Shown here: positions 8,101 through 14,423 of the stretch, one piece after another
Numbering within the stretch: position 1 is the first letter of the stretch
Layout: each line of letters starts with the position of its first letter
From: an uncultured Collinsella sp.
GTDB lineage: Bacteria; Actinomycetota; Coriobacteriia; Coriobacteriales; Coriobacteriaceae
Length of the DNA stretch: 26,048 nt
Direction of reading: 5' to 3'
Assembly (NCBI GenBank): GCA_902495545.1
Contig: CABUXM010000021.1
Location: 1 to 26,048, forward strand
Program-made: the position numbers and the translations under genes
Notes under the pieces: generated by a model
Database searches by the model: none
What the model was told of the DNA's origin: nothing
The model's input: only the letters and a program-made list of their open reading frames with translations

Positions 8101-8789
8101 CCTCACCGGCCGTCAACCTGTATTTTCTCGCACTTGAAGGATATCCTACTTTCGACTATAACCTCGCTTTCCTACGCTGCCTTTTACGCCTTGACAGCTC
8201 AATGATTGACCGTTTTTTGGAGTACGTTGCCAACCTCGACTACCGACAAAGGCACGATCTCCTGCGAAGAATCAGCTCGTTTTGGACCGTCCAGGATGAT
8301 CATGCCTGGAATCTGCTGAAAGCAATGATCGATGAAGCGCTGAGCGAACCACTCGGCAGGCTTGAAATAGCCGTTTTGTTTCCCGTTCATGACGCAAATG
8401 CGCTCTCGAGCGATATTTTTTGGGAGCGCTTGGAATATACCATCCGCGAAAGGATCGCCGACGCAAATAGCCTCGATAGAATTAGCTGGGCCTTGTCCGA
8501 TTGCAATGACGAGACGAGGATTAGGGCTATCACCCTCATTCTGACGCTCGATAAAGACGGGATATCGATCAACCATTTGGATCTCCGTCGATCTTCAATG
8601 AGCGGGTCCCCTGAAAAAGGCTTTATTCCAGCAAAGCTCAAGGAGATTGAGGCGATTGACTCGATTGCTGCTCAGCTGCCCGCAGGTGTTGCATATTTAA
8701 AACACAGAGAATGGCTGTCAAAAGTGAAGTCATCAATTGAAAGAGACATCGAAGACGAAAAGTGGAGGCTATTCCACGGCAGGCAGTAA
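5133..8789 (+). CDS. Large nSTAND-type NTPase with PD-(D/E)XK-like N-terminus and helical repeats (probable anti-phage sensor)
   Basis: A 1218-residue protein. Residues 15-100 resemble the restriction-endonuclease-like domain often placed before nSTAND3 NTPases: GVPDMYS (Asp54), then the strand YLFAAYTT, then a helix running to the CLDRSKTGID block. A P-loop follows, GWSGSGKT at 207-214, with Walker B ILLVDD at 258-263, as in nSTAND3 proteins. The rest, about 800 residues, is alpha-helical and TPR-like, suited to ligand sensing. STAND proteins of this layout (Avs-like) oligomerise on sensing a phage component and unleash the N-terminal effector; that role is inferred. Relatives, as I recall them, have Glu in an EYTT strand where this one has Ala68, so nuclease activity is in doubt. 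ATG 5133 has GAGGAG four bases upstream. Confidence 0.85.
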   Translation: MSQINQIQEELRQVEGGRFQTLANQYLYRRYSLNNITELGSQCGTDKTTTGVPDMYSVGENGHYLFAAYTTSKSDIRNKLLNDAKDCLDRSKTGIDPQLIGRIILSHTCFRLSPLVLEEVLAIDQRIEIIGPETIASDLDRKYPALAHTVLGVPLGKGSFIAPDRFIERSLNDRFTTDLSKPLMHRDSEFSDIIESIEQSKAVVIQGWSGSGKTKIALDACLSFSKRHHWDLLILDSRYSSHLDDDIELILSESENTILLVDDANGNLSLEHLLGICLENKKLKIVFTCRKMHRSELTAKIGSYLNFREIELEPLTAENIDAILETEYNIKNLALRERVSAIANGNMRLAIMAAGPIADGNFEAIQEPYDLLNIYMNSALAGYSSREQRLAENLAIYDCCDLIEGDPCYEELLGLGYDDAEIRDFASRLNDQEIVTILTSADGVLAIRMEEQNLRDFLICRHFAKEGNGSFADFILHTAEMPNAPYLKAAKSMAEVCGSASVYDYLRRECEKAWDEIKNRDARIADQFIVTFNQFLPIQALAFASNRIENADCADVSEEILGMNSTSDGSMPLQISVSLMNSSEYSQTASELFVKCVERGTERAAEYNWACGPDGAFAYDLDRTGFDLENSKLDALAQKYQQSHSRNVAACLIVLTSSYLSSRAQRVCQNGITYTYNTLTFNFTSELAELHAHCFRALSVLVETEFSRQVKSTFRQHFSFYGKEPEAEYAENMYSVLSRIEELFPKYITEDSTIDLLCSLSINQIYETCAQNPPLSLDGFRQSAFDALGLENSESLVEKEPRISAEELPLERLTEALGKLAEDYEISDKEWESGRAIGKVLLEIAKRTPDTASSIIARNIASSPSTIPVPYEALDHLAETIGRKVLRNELGAVIDVSDHPALFDYLDLLAIKNGPDKEELDEILARLDDGRTHLCLEDLEIVEPKHPGYILKYASWLSEHIHNDGVWLFFGNCGDEKRVSALDSYFESNPSPAVNLYFLALEGYPTFDYNLAFLRCLLRLDSSMIDRFLEYVANLDYRQRHDLLRRISSFWTVQDDHAWNLLKAMIDEALSEPLGRLEIAVLFPVHDANALSSDIFWERLEYTIRERIADANSLDRISWALSDCNDETRIRAITLILTLDKDGISINHLDLRRSSMSGSPEKGFIPAKLKEIEAIDSIAAQLPAGVAYLKHREWLSKVKSSIERDIEDEKWRLFHGRQ

Positions 8790-8833
8790 TCGACTTTAAC
8801 ACCTAGAATTAGGAAAAGCCTCGGGGCTCCTGC

Positions 8834-8971
8834 CTAGCCCTTCGACCTGCACTGCGTGCAGAAGACGGTCGAGGGCGAACCGTGGTGCAGCTCCATGAGC
8901 TCGAGCTGCATCGCCCTGAACAGGTCCTCGGGCTTGTTCAGCAGCCGCTCGTCGATGTTTGTGTCAACGGC
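8834..8971 (-). pseudogene. C-terminal scrap of an unidentified gene (minus strand)
   Basis: The minus strand reads DERLLNKPEDLFRAMQLELM and ends TVFCTQCRSKG before a TAG at 8836-8834. The upstream end of the open frame is a stop codon directly abutting it, and no start is seen. The CxxC near the end hints at a zinc-binding tail. It is most likely the remnant of a longer gene. Confidence 0.35.
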
Positions 8972-9002
8972 CTACTGAATACTGTTCAGTTTTACGCTAC
9001 CA

Positions 9003-9217
9003 CTGACAGCGAGGTCGAAGTGGCTCGTTGCTATTTCGAAGCCGCGCGCGCGGCGCGGAAGGGCGGCGTGGACCCCGAGGCCACTGCCTACAAGCTCGAC
9101 AAGATGATTTGGTTGCTCTGCACAAGCGACTTTTACCTCGAAGGGGGTCTAAAGCTCTTTTCAACCAATGCACTTGTTGAATCGAACCTGAGCGCTTATT
9201 CGGGGGATGGCATTTAA
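9003..9217 (+). pseudogene. C-terminal part of an unidentified gene
   Basis: A GC-rich frame reads like genuine protein from ARCYFEAARAARKGGVDPEA through KLDKMIWLLCTSDFYLEGG, ending at a TAA at 9215-9217. The frame remains open upstream to 8882, but that part lies opposite the minus-strand scrap and does not look coding. No family is recognised. It may be a truncated gene, and the small hairpin CTGAA/TTCAG with TTTT at 8974-8992 may mark the breakpoint. Confidence 0.4.
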
Positions 9218-9291
9218 ATCGGAGCCACTTTCAGAAAAGCGGCGCTGCAAACGCATGCCAAAACTGGCAAATTATTATGAAAGGTAATCTT

Positions 9292-9996
9292 ATGGCAAAC
9301 GCAGAGGAATCAACTAAGGCCGGTCTATCGCGCTTGCAAGACGACGCAAGGCCGACTATTTGCAGCGACTCTCTCGAACTTATTTCGAATATCGCAGAGG
9401 TTGGCCTGGACGAAATTCTCCAAAACGAGTTCTTGAAGGACATCCCCGTCATCTCAAGCCTAGTGAGCATCTACAAAATCGGAAACAATATCCACAATGC
9501 GCATCTGCTGAAGAAGTATGCGTGTTTCCTCGATGAGTTCAACCGCGACTCTTTTGAAAATGGCTCATGGAACAAGTACAAGCAATACTTTGAAGAGTCA
9601 AATAGGAAGCGCGATATTGAGTACCTGCTTATCCTGCTCGAAAGATACATTGAGGAGGACAAAGCGCGGCGACTAGCAAAGATTTATGAGGCCTACCTAG
9701 ATAAAGAAATTAGCTGGGACGATCTTCGTTTGTTTGCAGAGACTTTGGACAGATTTCTACCTGGAGACTACGAAATGCTTCGAGAAAAGGAAACTTTTCA
9801 GACGCTCAGAGGCAGAGATGCAGAAGTTCTTCTTCGATTAACCGGACTGGGATTGCTGATTGAGGATATCCATCGGCAGCAGTGGGACGTAGTAGATACG
9901 ACGCTCATCTTCGACGATCCCGACGAAATTGAGAAAGAAGAAAGGGTTTATCGTAGGACCGAATTTGGAAACAGGATGGTATCTATACTTGGCTAG
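9292..9996 (+). CDS. Unknown 234-residue protein with C-terminal winged-helix-like end
   Basis: I do not recognise a named family. Residues 30-80 hold a helical block (LKDIPVISSLVSIYKIG followed by LLKKYACFLDEF) of a type I associate with uncharacterised proteins of accessory regions. The middle is charged and helical. The end, LRLTGLGLLIEDI followed by a hairpin-like stretch and YRRTEFGNRMVSIL, resembles a winged helix. ATG 9292 is preferred to ATG 9277 because AAAGG lies seven bases upstream of it. It is AT-rich like the convergent gene at 10183-11511, and both may have come in together. There is no signal peptide and only a weak hydrophobic stretch near 50-63. A defence function is only guessed from the neighbours. 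Confidence 0.72.
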   Translation: MANAEESTKAGLSRLQDDARPTICSDSLELISNIAEVGLDEILQNEFLKDIPVISSLVSIYKIGNNIHNAHLLKKYACFLDEFNRDSFENGSWNKYKQYFEESNRKRDIEYLLILLERYIEEDKARRLAKIYEAYLDKEISWDDLRLFAETLDRFLPGDYEMLREKETFQTLRGRDAEVLLRLTGLGLLIEDIHRQQWDVVDTTLIFDDPDEIEKEERVYRRTEFGNRMVSILG

Positions 9997-10182
9997 CTAC
10001 TGCAGACAGCAATCTGAGCGCGCTCTTGTCGTCTTGGTTAAACTGCTCGGATCTACCAGTGATTTTTACTGCATTAGGCATTCGTAAAGGGAATCGGTTC
10101 TTCACGATTCGCATCCTTTCTAGTGCTGCCTTTATTTAATGATCGAGATATGCTCGGCGACTGCGGTGTTCTGCCCCTTAGG
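9997..10182. other. Spacer between convergent genes
   Basis: About 186 bp between two genes that run towards each other. I see no strong hairpin with a T-run on either strand, no small gene and no repeat. Confidence 0.4.
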
Positions 10183-11511
10183 TTACAGACGGTTGTTTCT
10201 ATTGAGCTTCCAGAGGAAATACATGGGGTTCTCTTTTGCCTTGGCTTCTCGCAAGAAATCTGCGGATTGAGATGCAACGGCCCCTATGCCGGCAGCCCCG
10301 AGGAAGGCCATAGCATCAGAAGGTGATGCGATTCCGTATTGCCCCAATGTAAAGCTCGCAATTCCGATAGCGGCTTCAATGCCTGCGGAGGTGACTAATC
10401 GGGATCGCTCGTTTTTCATCACTAAAGATATCTTGTGAAGCTCGGGCTCAATTAGGTCGTTCTTCAGGTCAGCTAATGTCGAGGTGTCGATGGGCCTTTC
10501 GCTCAGGCCTTTGGACAAGGTATCCCTAAACACAAGAAACGACTCTTCGTTTCTAATGCGGCAATCAAGGATGCTACGCAACGTTGCATTTTCAGCAATG
10601 GGGAGGGGGCAAGATAACCGGCGAATGGGTATGGTCTGATCTTTTCGAGGATAAAGGGTGGAAGTTGCGGACTCGAGGAACTCAATCTGAGCTGGACGAG
10701 TGGTTAAATACGAGCTATTCGAAAAATAGGGATTGACGAGGGCTTGAAAGCAATCGTCCAACAATGGCAGTAGGATAGTCAAGATGCCGCCTTTCTCCAG
10801 CATGTCTCTATCCAATCGCGTTTCGCCTTGGCTTGCATAGAGCGATTCGTATTCAGACGGGATTACCAGGAAATCGACATCCATCTCATCATGGGACCCA
10901 TATGCATCCATTCCCTCAATCGCTACATACAGATTCCCATCTGGTGCTTGTTTTAAAGTGCACGAGGTAGAGGAACAGAATTGTCGTACGAGTTCATCCC
11001 AATAACTCGATATCAATCCTTTTGCTTTTGATTCTCTTTCGATTTGTCGCGCTAGGCAATCTTTGCAAAGAGGAATGTAATTGCTCGAAAATCCGAGTAT
11101 TCCAGCTTTGACTATGTCTTCGACTCGCATGGTCAAATAGATCCCGAATGCAAGTTCATCGACTGAGACATAATCATCGTGCCCCATTTCGAATGCCGAT
11201 TCTATAGGGCAATGAATCAGTGTTTTATCTGCATACAATGCTGAGAACTTTGCCAAATGGTAAATGTTTTGCTCTCGACAGGCATAGTCAGTGCAGGGGA
11301 ATTTGCCTCCTTCAAGGGTGGAGTCAACAGAAAAATTGAACAGGGATTGATTTTCGATTTTTTCGATTGGGATAAGGGGTGCAAGGCCCCTAATAAAGGC
11401 GTCGAACCTCCTTTGCCCCAGTTCTTCTAGGTACGCAATTATTTCGGCAAGAGAGCTGTTCTTGAATGCGGCTAGATAAGAATAAAGGTCATCGTATGCA
11501 TGAGTCGCCAT
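10183..11511 (-). CDS. Unknown 442-residue protein with scattered Cys motifs
   Basis: I do not recognise a family. A cluster of cysteines, CTDYAC (73-78), Cys101 and CKDC (149-152), could bind a metal. Near the C-terminus a glycine- and alanine-rich stretch (about 385-425, including ASFTLGQYGIASPSDAMAFL) is mildly hydrophobic, and the protein ends NPMYFLWKLNRNNRL. ATG 11511 has AGGTGA five bases upstream; a GTG at 11520 would add three residues. The start overlaps the ribosome-binding region and stop of a 33-codon frame ending at 11517, which suggests coupled translation. It is AT-rich and convergent to the 9292 gene. A role in defence is possible only by location. Confidence 0.78.
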   Translation of the reverse strand: MATHAYDDLYSYLAAFKNSSLAEIIAYLEELGQRRFDAFIRGLAPLIPIEKIENQSLFNFSVDSTLEGGKFPCTDYACREQNIYHLAKFSALYADKTLIHCPIESAFEMGHDDYVSVDELAFGIYLTMRVEDIVKAGILGFSSNYIPLCKDCLARQIERESKAKGLISSYWDELVRQFCSSTSCTLKQAPDGNLYVAIEGMDAYGSHDEMDVDFLVIPSEYESLYASQGETRLDRDMLEKGGILTILLPLLDDCFQALVNPYFSNSSYLTTRPAQIEFLESATSTLYPRKDQTIPIRRLSCPLPIAENATLRSILDCRIRNEESFLVFRDTLSKGLSERPIDTSTLADLKNDLIEPELHKISLVMKNERSRLVTSAGIEAAIGIASFTLGQYGIASPSDAMAFLGAAGIGAVASQSADFLREAKAKENPMYFLWKLNRNNRL

Positions 11512-11516
11512 TTCGC

Positions 11517-11618
11517 TCACCTACACTTTCGGAAAGAGTTTTGCGTCGTTATTTCCGAGGCGTCGTTGGGCTCGCAATCGACTCTAGTGTGCAGCTGCTT
11601 CTCGACGTACTCCCTCAT
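11517..11618 (-). CDS. Small upstream ORF (33 aa)
   Basis: A frame beginning MREYVEKQLHTRVDCEPNDA and ending SFRKCR. It has a very good ribosome binding site, GGAGG (11629-11625), six bases before its ATG. Its TGA at 11519-11517 lies inside the ribosome-binding region of the 442-residue protein's gene, so its translation could open that start. It is either a leader peptide or the stub of an older gene whose 3' part was replaced. Confidence 0.42.
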   Translation of the reverse strand: MREYVEKQLHTRVDCEPNDASEITTQNSFRKCR

Positions 11619-11631
11619 GTTCTGCCTCCAC

Positions 11632-11694
11632 ATGTAACTAATTGATTTGCTATGTGCCATTATGAATGGTATATAGCAAATCAATTAGTTACAT
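11632..11694. repeat. 63-nt near-perfect hairpin (22-bp perfect arms)
   Basis: Arms 11632-11653 and 11673-11694 are perfect reverse complements over 22 bp and are very AT-rich. The 19 bases between them also pair (CCATT with AATGG, flanked by A-T and G-T pairs), so the whole segment can fold into a stem of about 30 bp with a 3-base loop. It lies directly before the ribosome binding site of the small minus-strand ORF. It could be an operator, a transcription-attenuating hairpin or the palindromic end of a mobile element. Confidence 0.8.
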
Positions 11695-11783
11695 TTAATG
11701 GAGCATTGCGAGCGTGGCGCGCGCAAAGAAGAGTCGTTGTATGGAGGCTTCCGGCAACGGCCTTTTGTACGTCCGTGACTGTT

Positions 11784-12005
11784 GGGTGCTATCGCGGATG
11801 ACGTCATTGTTGCCTGCACTCTCGATCCAAGGATGTAATTACGGAAGTGCGGGGAAAATCGAGAACCTTCGAGCACAACGCGATTTTTAGCACCAAAACC
11901 GCAGTTCGCGGAAGCGAAAACTGGGGCCTGGTTAGCATTTCTTCGATTTTCCCCGCACTTCCGAATTTGACCCCTTGCCGCACCTTGATCACGTCTTCAA
12001 GTGGC
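11784..12005. repeat. ~222-bp direct repeat with internal 21-bp inverted repeat, copy 1
   Basis: This copy is closely similar to 13964-14188 in the same orientation. It carries a perfect 21-bp inverted repeat (11842-11862 with 11943-11963; core GTGCGGGGAAAA). Between the arms a second hairpin pairs GCGATTTT with AAAACCGC at one mismatch. The unit resembles a MITE or an intergenic structured repeat. No transposase is attached. Confidence 0.85.
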
Positions 12006-12110
12006 TGGTTCATCGCTAATGGAGTTTTCTGCGGTGCTTGAATTGCGGTGTTGTGATTAGGGCAAAAGGCTCTTGGCTCCGGGGAGGCTCATCGCACGAA
12101 AATTCAAGTT

Positions 12111-12139
12111 GCTGCTGAAGTAGGGCTTGCTTCGGCAGC
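12111..12139. repeat. Hairpin, 10-bp stem
   Basis: GCTGCTGAAG (12111-12120) pairs with CTTCGGCAGC (12130-12139) with one G-T pair and a 9-base loop. No T-run follows, so it is not a classical terminator. Confidence 0.55.
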
Positions 12140-12176
12140 GCTAACAATAAGGGCGGCTCTGCTAGTCTCGGGAGAC

Positions 12177-12208
12177 CGCGGCATTCGGCGGGCCTGCCGA
12201 ATGCCGCG
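12177..12208. repeat. Hairpin, perfect 13-bp stem
   Basis: CGCGGCATTCGGC (12177-12189) and GCCGAATGCCGCG (12196-12208) pair perfectly around GGGCCT. It lies just before a short tandem repeat and may serve as a terminator-like or protein-binding repeat. Confidence 0.7.
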
Positions 12209-12210
12209 AT

Positions 12211-12235
12211 CAGTAGCGGTCAGTAGCGGTCAGTA
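12211..12235. repeat. Tandem repeat, 10-bp unit
   Basis: The unit CAGTAGCGGT occurs twice in a row, followed by a partial third copy CAGTA. Confidence 0.75.
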
Positions 12236-12287
12236 TATTCTTCGGAGCCGTTTCTCTGGGCTTCGGCGGACTTGCCAACTCGCGCTT

Positions 12288-12344
12288 GGGCACTACTCAG
12301 TAGATTACTCAGCAGTGCCCAGTAGATTACTCAGTAGTGCCCAG
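12288..12344. repeat. Two 22-bp tandem units with flanking inverted half
   Basis: Units 12298-12319 and 12320-12341 differ at one base. They are preceded by GGGCACTACT (12288-12297), which is the reverse complement of the AGTAGTGCCC closing the second unit, so the block can also fold into a long imperfect stem. It lies downstream of the minus-strand AlbA_2 gene and may end its transcript. Confidence 0.75.
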
Positions 12345-12398
12345 CAGGGGGAGGGCAGCAAACGCAATGGGCCTGTTTCCCGGCTAGGACCTGCAGCC

Positions 12399-13781
12399 TC
12401 AAACTTCGCTTGGCATCCTGTAGAACTGGTGCGGGTCTTTCGGGCTTTTCCCTACCCATTCCAACAGGCCTCGCCCGGCAAGGTCTTTCAGAGTCTTCGA
12501 GGCCGTTTTCCTACCGACATTGGACTCCCGCGCGAGGTCGGAGGTCGTGATTTTCCCCTGAGCGGCGGCAATTGCCATCGCTGCTCGTTCGCGCTCGCTG
12601 AGGAGCGGTCGGTTGTCGGCCGCGGTTCTCCTGAAGGCCGCTTTCTGTAACCCAGGACGCTCGAAGACGACGACGGTGCTGTTGACGGTCTGCTCGAAGC
12701 GGAACCTCACGCCGGCTGCCTCGCAGGCCTCCTTGATGCGCGGTATGCCCGTGCCGTACTGCTCGATGACGCCGGCGCGGAACAGGGTGCGCGCGATCGC
12801 GGGGTTTCGGAGGCCGAACTCGCTCGCGGTACCGTCTAGGTGCTCTTGCGGCGAGTCGCCCTCGGGGAACAGGCCCGGGCTCACGATCTGGACGGTGTCC
12901 ATGAACACGTTGACCTCGACGGCGGTGCCGGTGGTGTAGTCGCGGTGGCACAGCGCGTTGGCAACCGCCTCGCGGATGGCCTCGGCCGGGATCTCGGGGA
13001 TCTCCTTGCGGTACATGCCCGTCTCGCCGATGACGAACTCGCGCCTGATGTTCGACGTCACGAAGTACTCGGCGAAGTCGAGCAGCTTGAGCATGGTGCC
13101 GCACTCGCGGCGCAGGTCGAGGATCTTGGCCTTGGTGTTGCCGCCCAGAAGCCCCAGCTTCATCCTGGGGTAGGTGTCGGATCCCTCGCAGAACAGCTCC
13201 ACCGCGGCGTTTCTTAGGCTGCCGTCGGGCGCGACGAGGTCGAGCCTTGCCAAGGTGTCCTCCACGCCGGCGAACCCGCCGCCCACGCGTCCGGCCCTGC
13301 CGCCGCGCGCGACGAAGTCACGCACCGCCTGCTCGTCGGCGTCGGAGACGGGCCTGCCGGACGGCAGCGAGTCCCACGGGCTACGGGCGCGCTCACGCTT
13401 GACGACCATGGCGCTCAGCTCCGAGGCCGACAGCGCTTTGTTCGAAGTCCCCACGCGGGTGAAGTAGCGTCCGTCGGCGGAGTAGGGGGCGTCGGCACCT
13501 GAGAAGGCAATTTTGATGTATCGCAGCCCATCATCGGCGTCGAGGCACTCGACCGTCGGGAACACCGCGGGCTCGATCTTGTCGGACACCCACGACGTCA
13601 CCTGGCGCAGCGTTGCGTCGCTGACATCCTGGCCGATGACATCGCCGTTGTCCTTCACGCCGAAGTAGAGCTCGCCGCGGCCGTGCTTGTTCAGCATGGC
13701 GCTGATGGCTTGCAGTGCTTCTTTATGCTCGCCAGTGGACTTCTTGAACTCGACGGTCTCGCTCTCGCTGCCCAGGTTCAT
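12399..13781 (-). CDS. AlbA_2/HATPase_c_4/winged-helix protein (RecG-like putative regulator)
   Basis: A 460-residue protein of the Schlafen-AlbA_2 type often annotated as an ATP-binding transcriptional regulator. Residues 1-125 form the AlbA_2 domain: SETVEFKKS at the start and GRGELYFGVKDNGDVIGQDV in the core. Residues about 255-390 form the HATPase_c_4 domain, with EAVANALCHRDYT, VQIVSPGLFPEG and EQYGTGIPRIKEAC. Residues about 400-455 form a winged helix (TTSDLARESNVGRKTASKTL). Its targets are unknown; members occur as regulators and in phage-defence contexts. The start ATG has AAAGG eight bases upstream. The gene is GC-rich like the host's core genes, stands alone and lies between two direct copies of a 222-bp repeat. 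Confidence 0.92.
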   Translation of the reverse strand: MNLGSESETVEFKKSTGEHKEALQAISAMLNKHGRGELYFGVKDNGDVIGQDVSDATLRQVTSWVSDKIEPAVFPTVECLDADDGLRYIKIAFSGADAPYSADGRYFTRVGTSNKALSASELSAMVVKRERARSPWDSLPSGRPVSDADEQAVRDFVARGGRAGRVGGGFAGVEDTLARLDLVAPDGSLRNAAVELFCEGSDTYPRMKLGLLGGNTKAKILDLRRECGTMLKLLDFAEYFVTSNIRREFVIGETGMYRKEIPEIPAEAIREAVANALCHRDYTTGTAVEVNVFMDTVQIVSPGLFPEGDSPQEHLDGTASEFGLRNPAIARTLFRAGVIEQYGTGIPRIKEACEAAGVRFRFEQTVNSTVVVFERPGLQKAAFRRTAADNRPLLSERERAAMAIAAAQGKITTSDLARESNVGRKTASKTLKDLAGRGLLEWVGKSPKDPHQFYRMPSEV

Positions 13782-13818
13782 CCGCGCTGCCTTTCCCGTT
13801 CGTTGCTTGTCTCGTTGG

Positions 13819-13824
13819 ATTATA
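13819..13824 (-). promoter_or_regulatory. -10 box of the AlbA_2 gene
   Basis: A perfect TATAAT on the minus strand lies 37 bases before the start codon of the 12399-13781 gene. The -35 is weak (TTTTCG with a 16-bp spacer), which suggests low or activated expression. Confidence 0.45.
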
Positions 13825-13907
13825 CCGTGGTCACCATGGGCGAAAACGTGGAAGCGCGCTTGCTTGCCTCTACCATGTTCTCATGCGCCTTAATGCCCTT
13901 TGTGAAG

Positions 13908-13945
13908 AATCGTCCCATTGGGAAACGGGTCCCTATGGAACGATT
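13908..13945. repeat. Imperfect 16-bp hairpin
   Basis: AATCGTCCCATTGGGA (13908-13923) pairs with TCCCTATGGAACGATT (13930-13945) with two mismatches around AACGGG. It abuts the second 222-bp repeat copy and follows no gene closely, so it is more likely part of the repeat region than a terminator. Confidence 0.6.
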
Positions 13946-13963
13946 TTGGTATCAGGCATAGGG

Positions 13964-14188
13964 GGGCGCTATCGTGGATGTCGTCACCATTGCCTGCGCC
14001 CTCGATCCAGAGATGTAATTACAGAAGTGCGGGGAAAAATCGAAAACCTTCGAGCACAACGCGGTTTTTTTGTATCAAAACCGCAGGTCGCGGAAGCCTA
14101 AAACGGGGGTCTGGTCAGCATTCCTTTGGTTTTCCCCGCACTTCCGAATTTGGCCTCTCGCCACATCCCGATTACGTCTTAAAGTGGC
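13964..14188. repeat. ~222-bp direct repeat, copy 2
   Basis: This is the same element as 11784-12005, same orientation. The outer inverted repeat is 15 bp perfect here (GAAGTGCGGGGAAAA at 14024-14038 with 14130-14144). The inner hairpin GCGGTTTT/AAAACCGC is perfect in this copy (14061-14068 with 14077-14084), while copy 1 has one mismatch, so the paired form is kept although the sequence has drifted. Confidence 0.85.
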
Positions 14189-14359
14189 GCAAAAAGCCGT
14201 GTGCTCTGCTTGATTTTGCTCAGGAATTATGCCTGAGGGGTAGTGGATTCGCCTTTCTCCGCCGTGCAGCGGCACGTGTAGGGCTCTCTGGCTCAGGCGC
14301 GAGTCGCTTCCCGTCTGAAAAAGTTCTTAAAACAGCTTTAAAGTTGCCTTTGGCCTACA

Positions 14360-14389
14360 TTGACAGCGTACAATACGCATGTTTACCAT
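14360..14389 (+). promoter_or_regulatory. Candidate promoter of the pel operon
   Basis: A perfect -35 TTGACA (14360-14365) is followed after 18 bp by TACCAT (14384-14389), 4/6 of the -10 consensus. Transcription would begin near 14396. This start lies downstream of two in-frame ATG codons (14379 and 14388) and therefore favours GTG 14424 as the pelD start. An alternative -10, TACAAT at 14369-14374, leads to the same conclusion. No c-di-GMP riboswitch was seen upstream. Confidence 0.5.
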
Positions 14390-14423
14390 GGCAAAAGCTA
14401 AATTTGGGGAGGGGGAGCGCACG

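Noticed and set aside
12298..12341. CRISPR-like repeat
   Set aside because: The two 22-bp units touch each other without spacers and no cas gene is present.
11784..14188. Composite transposon around the AlbA_2 gene
   Set aside because: The flanking copies carry no transposase and no target-site duplication is visible.
14189..14423. c-di-GMP riboswitch before pelD
   Set aside because: I looked for the conserved GEMM core elements and did not see them; control is more likely through PelD itself.
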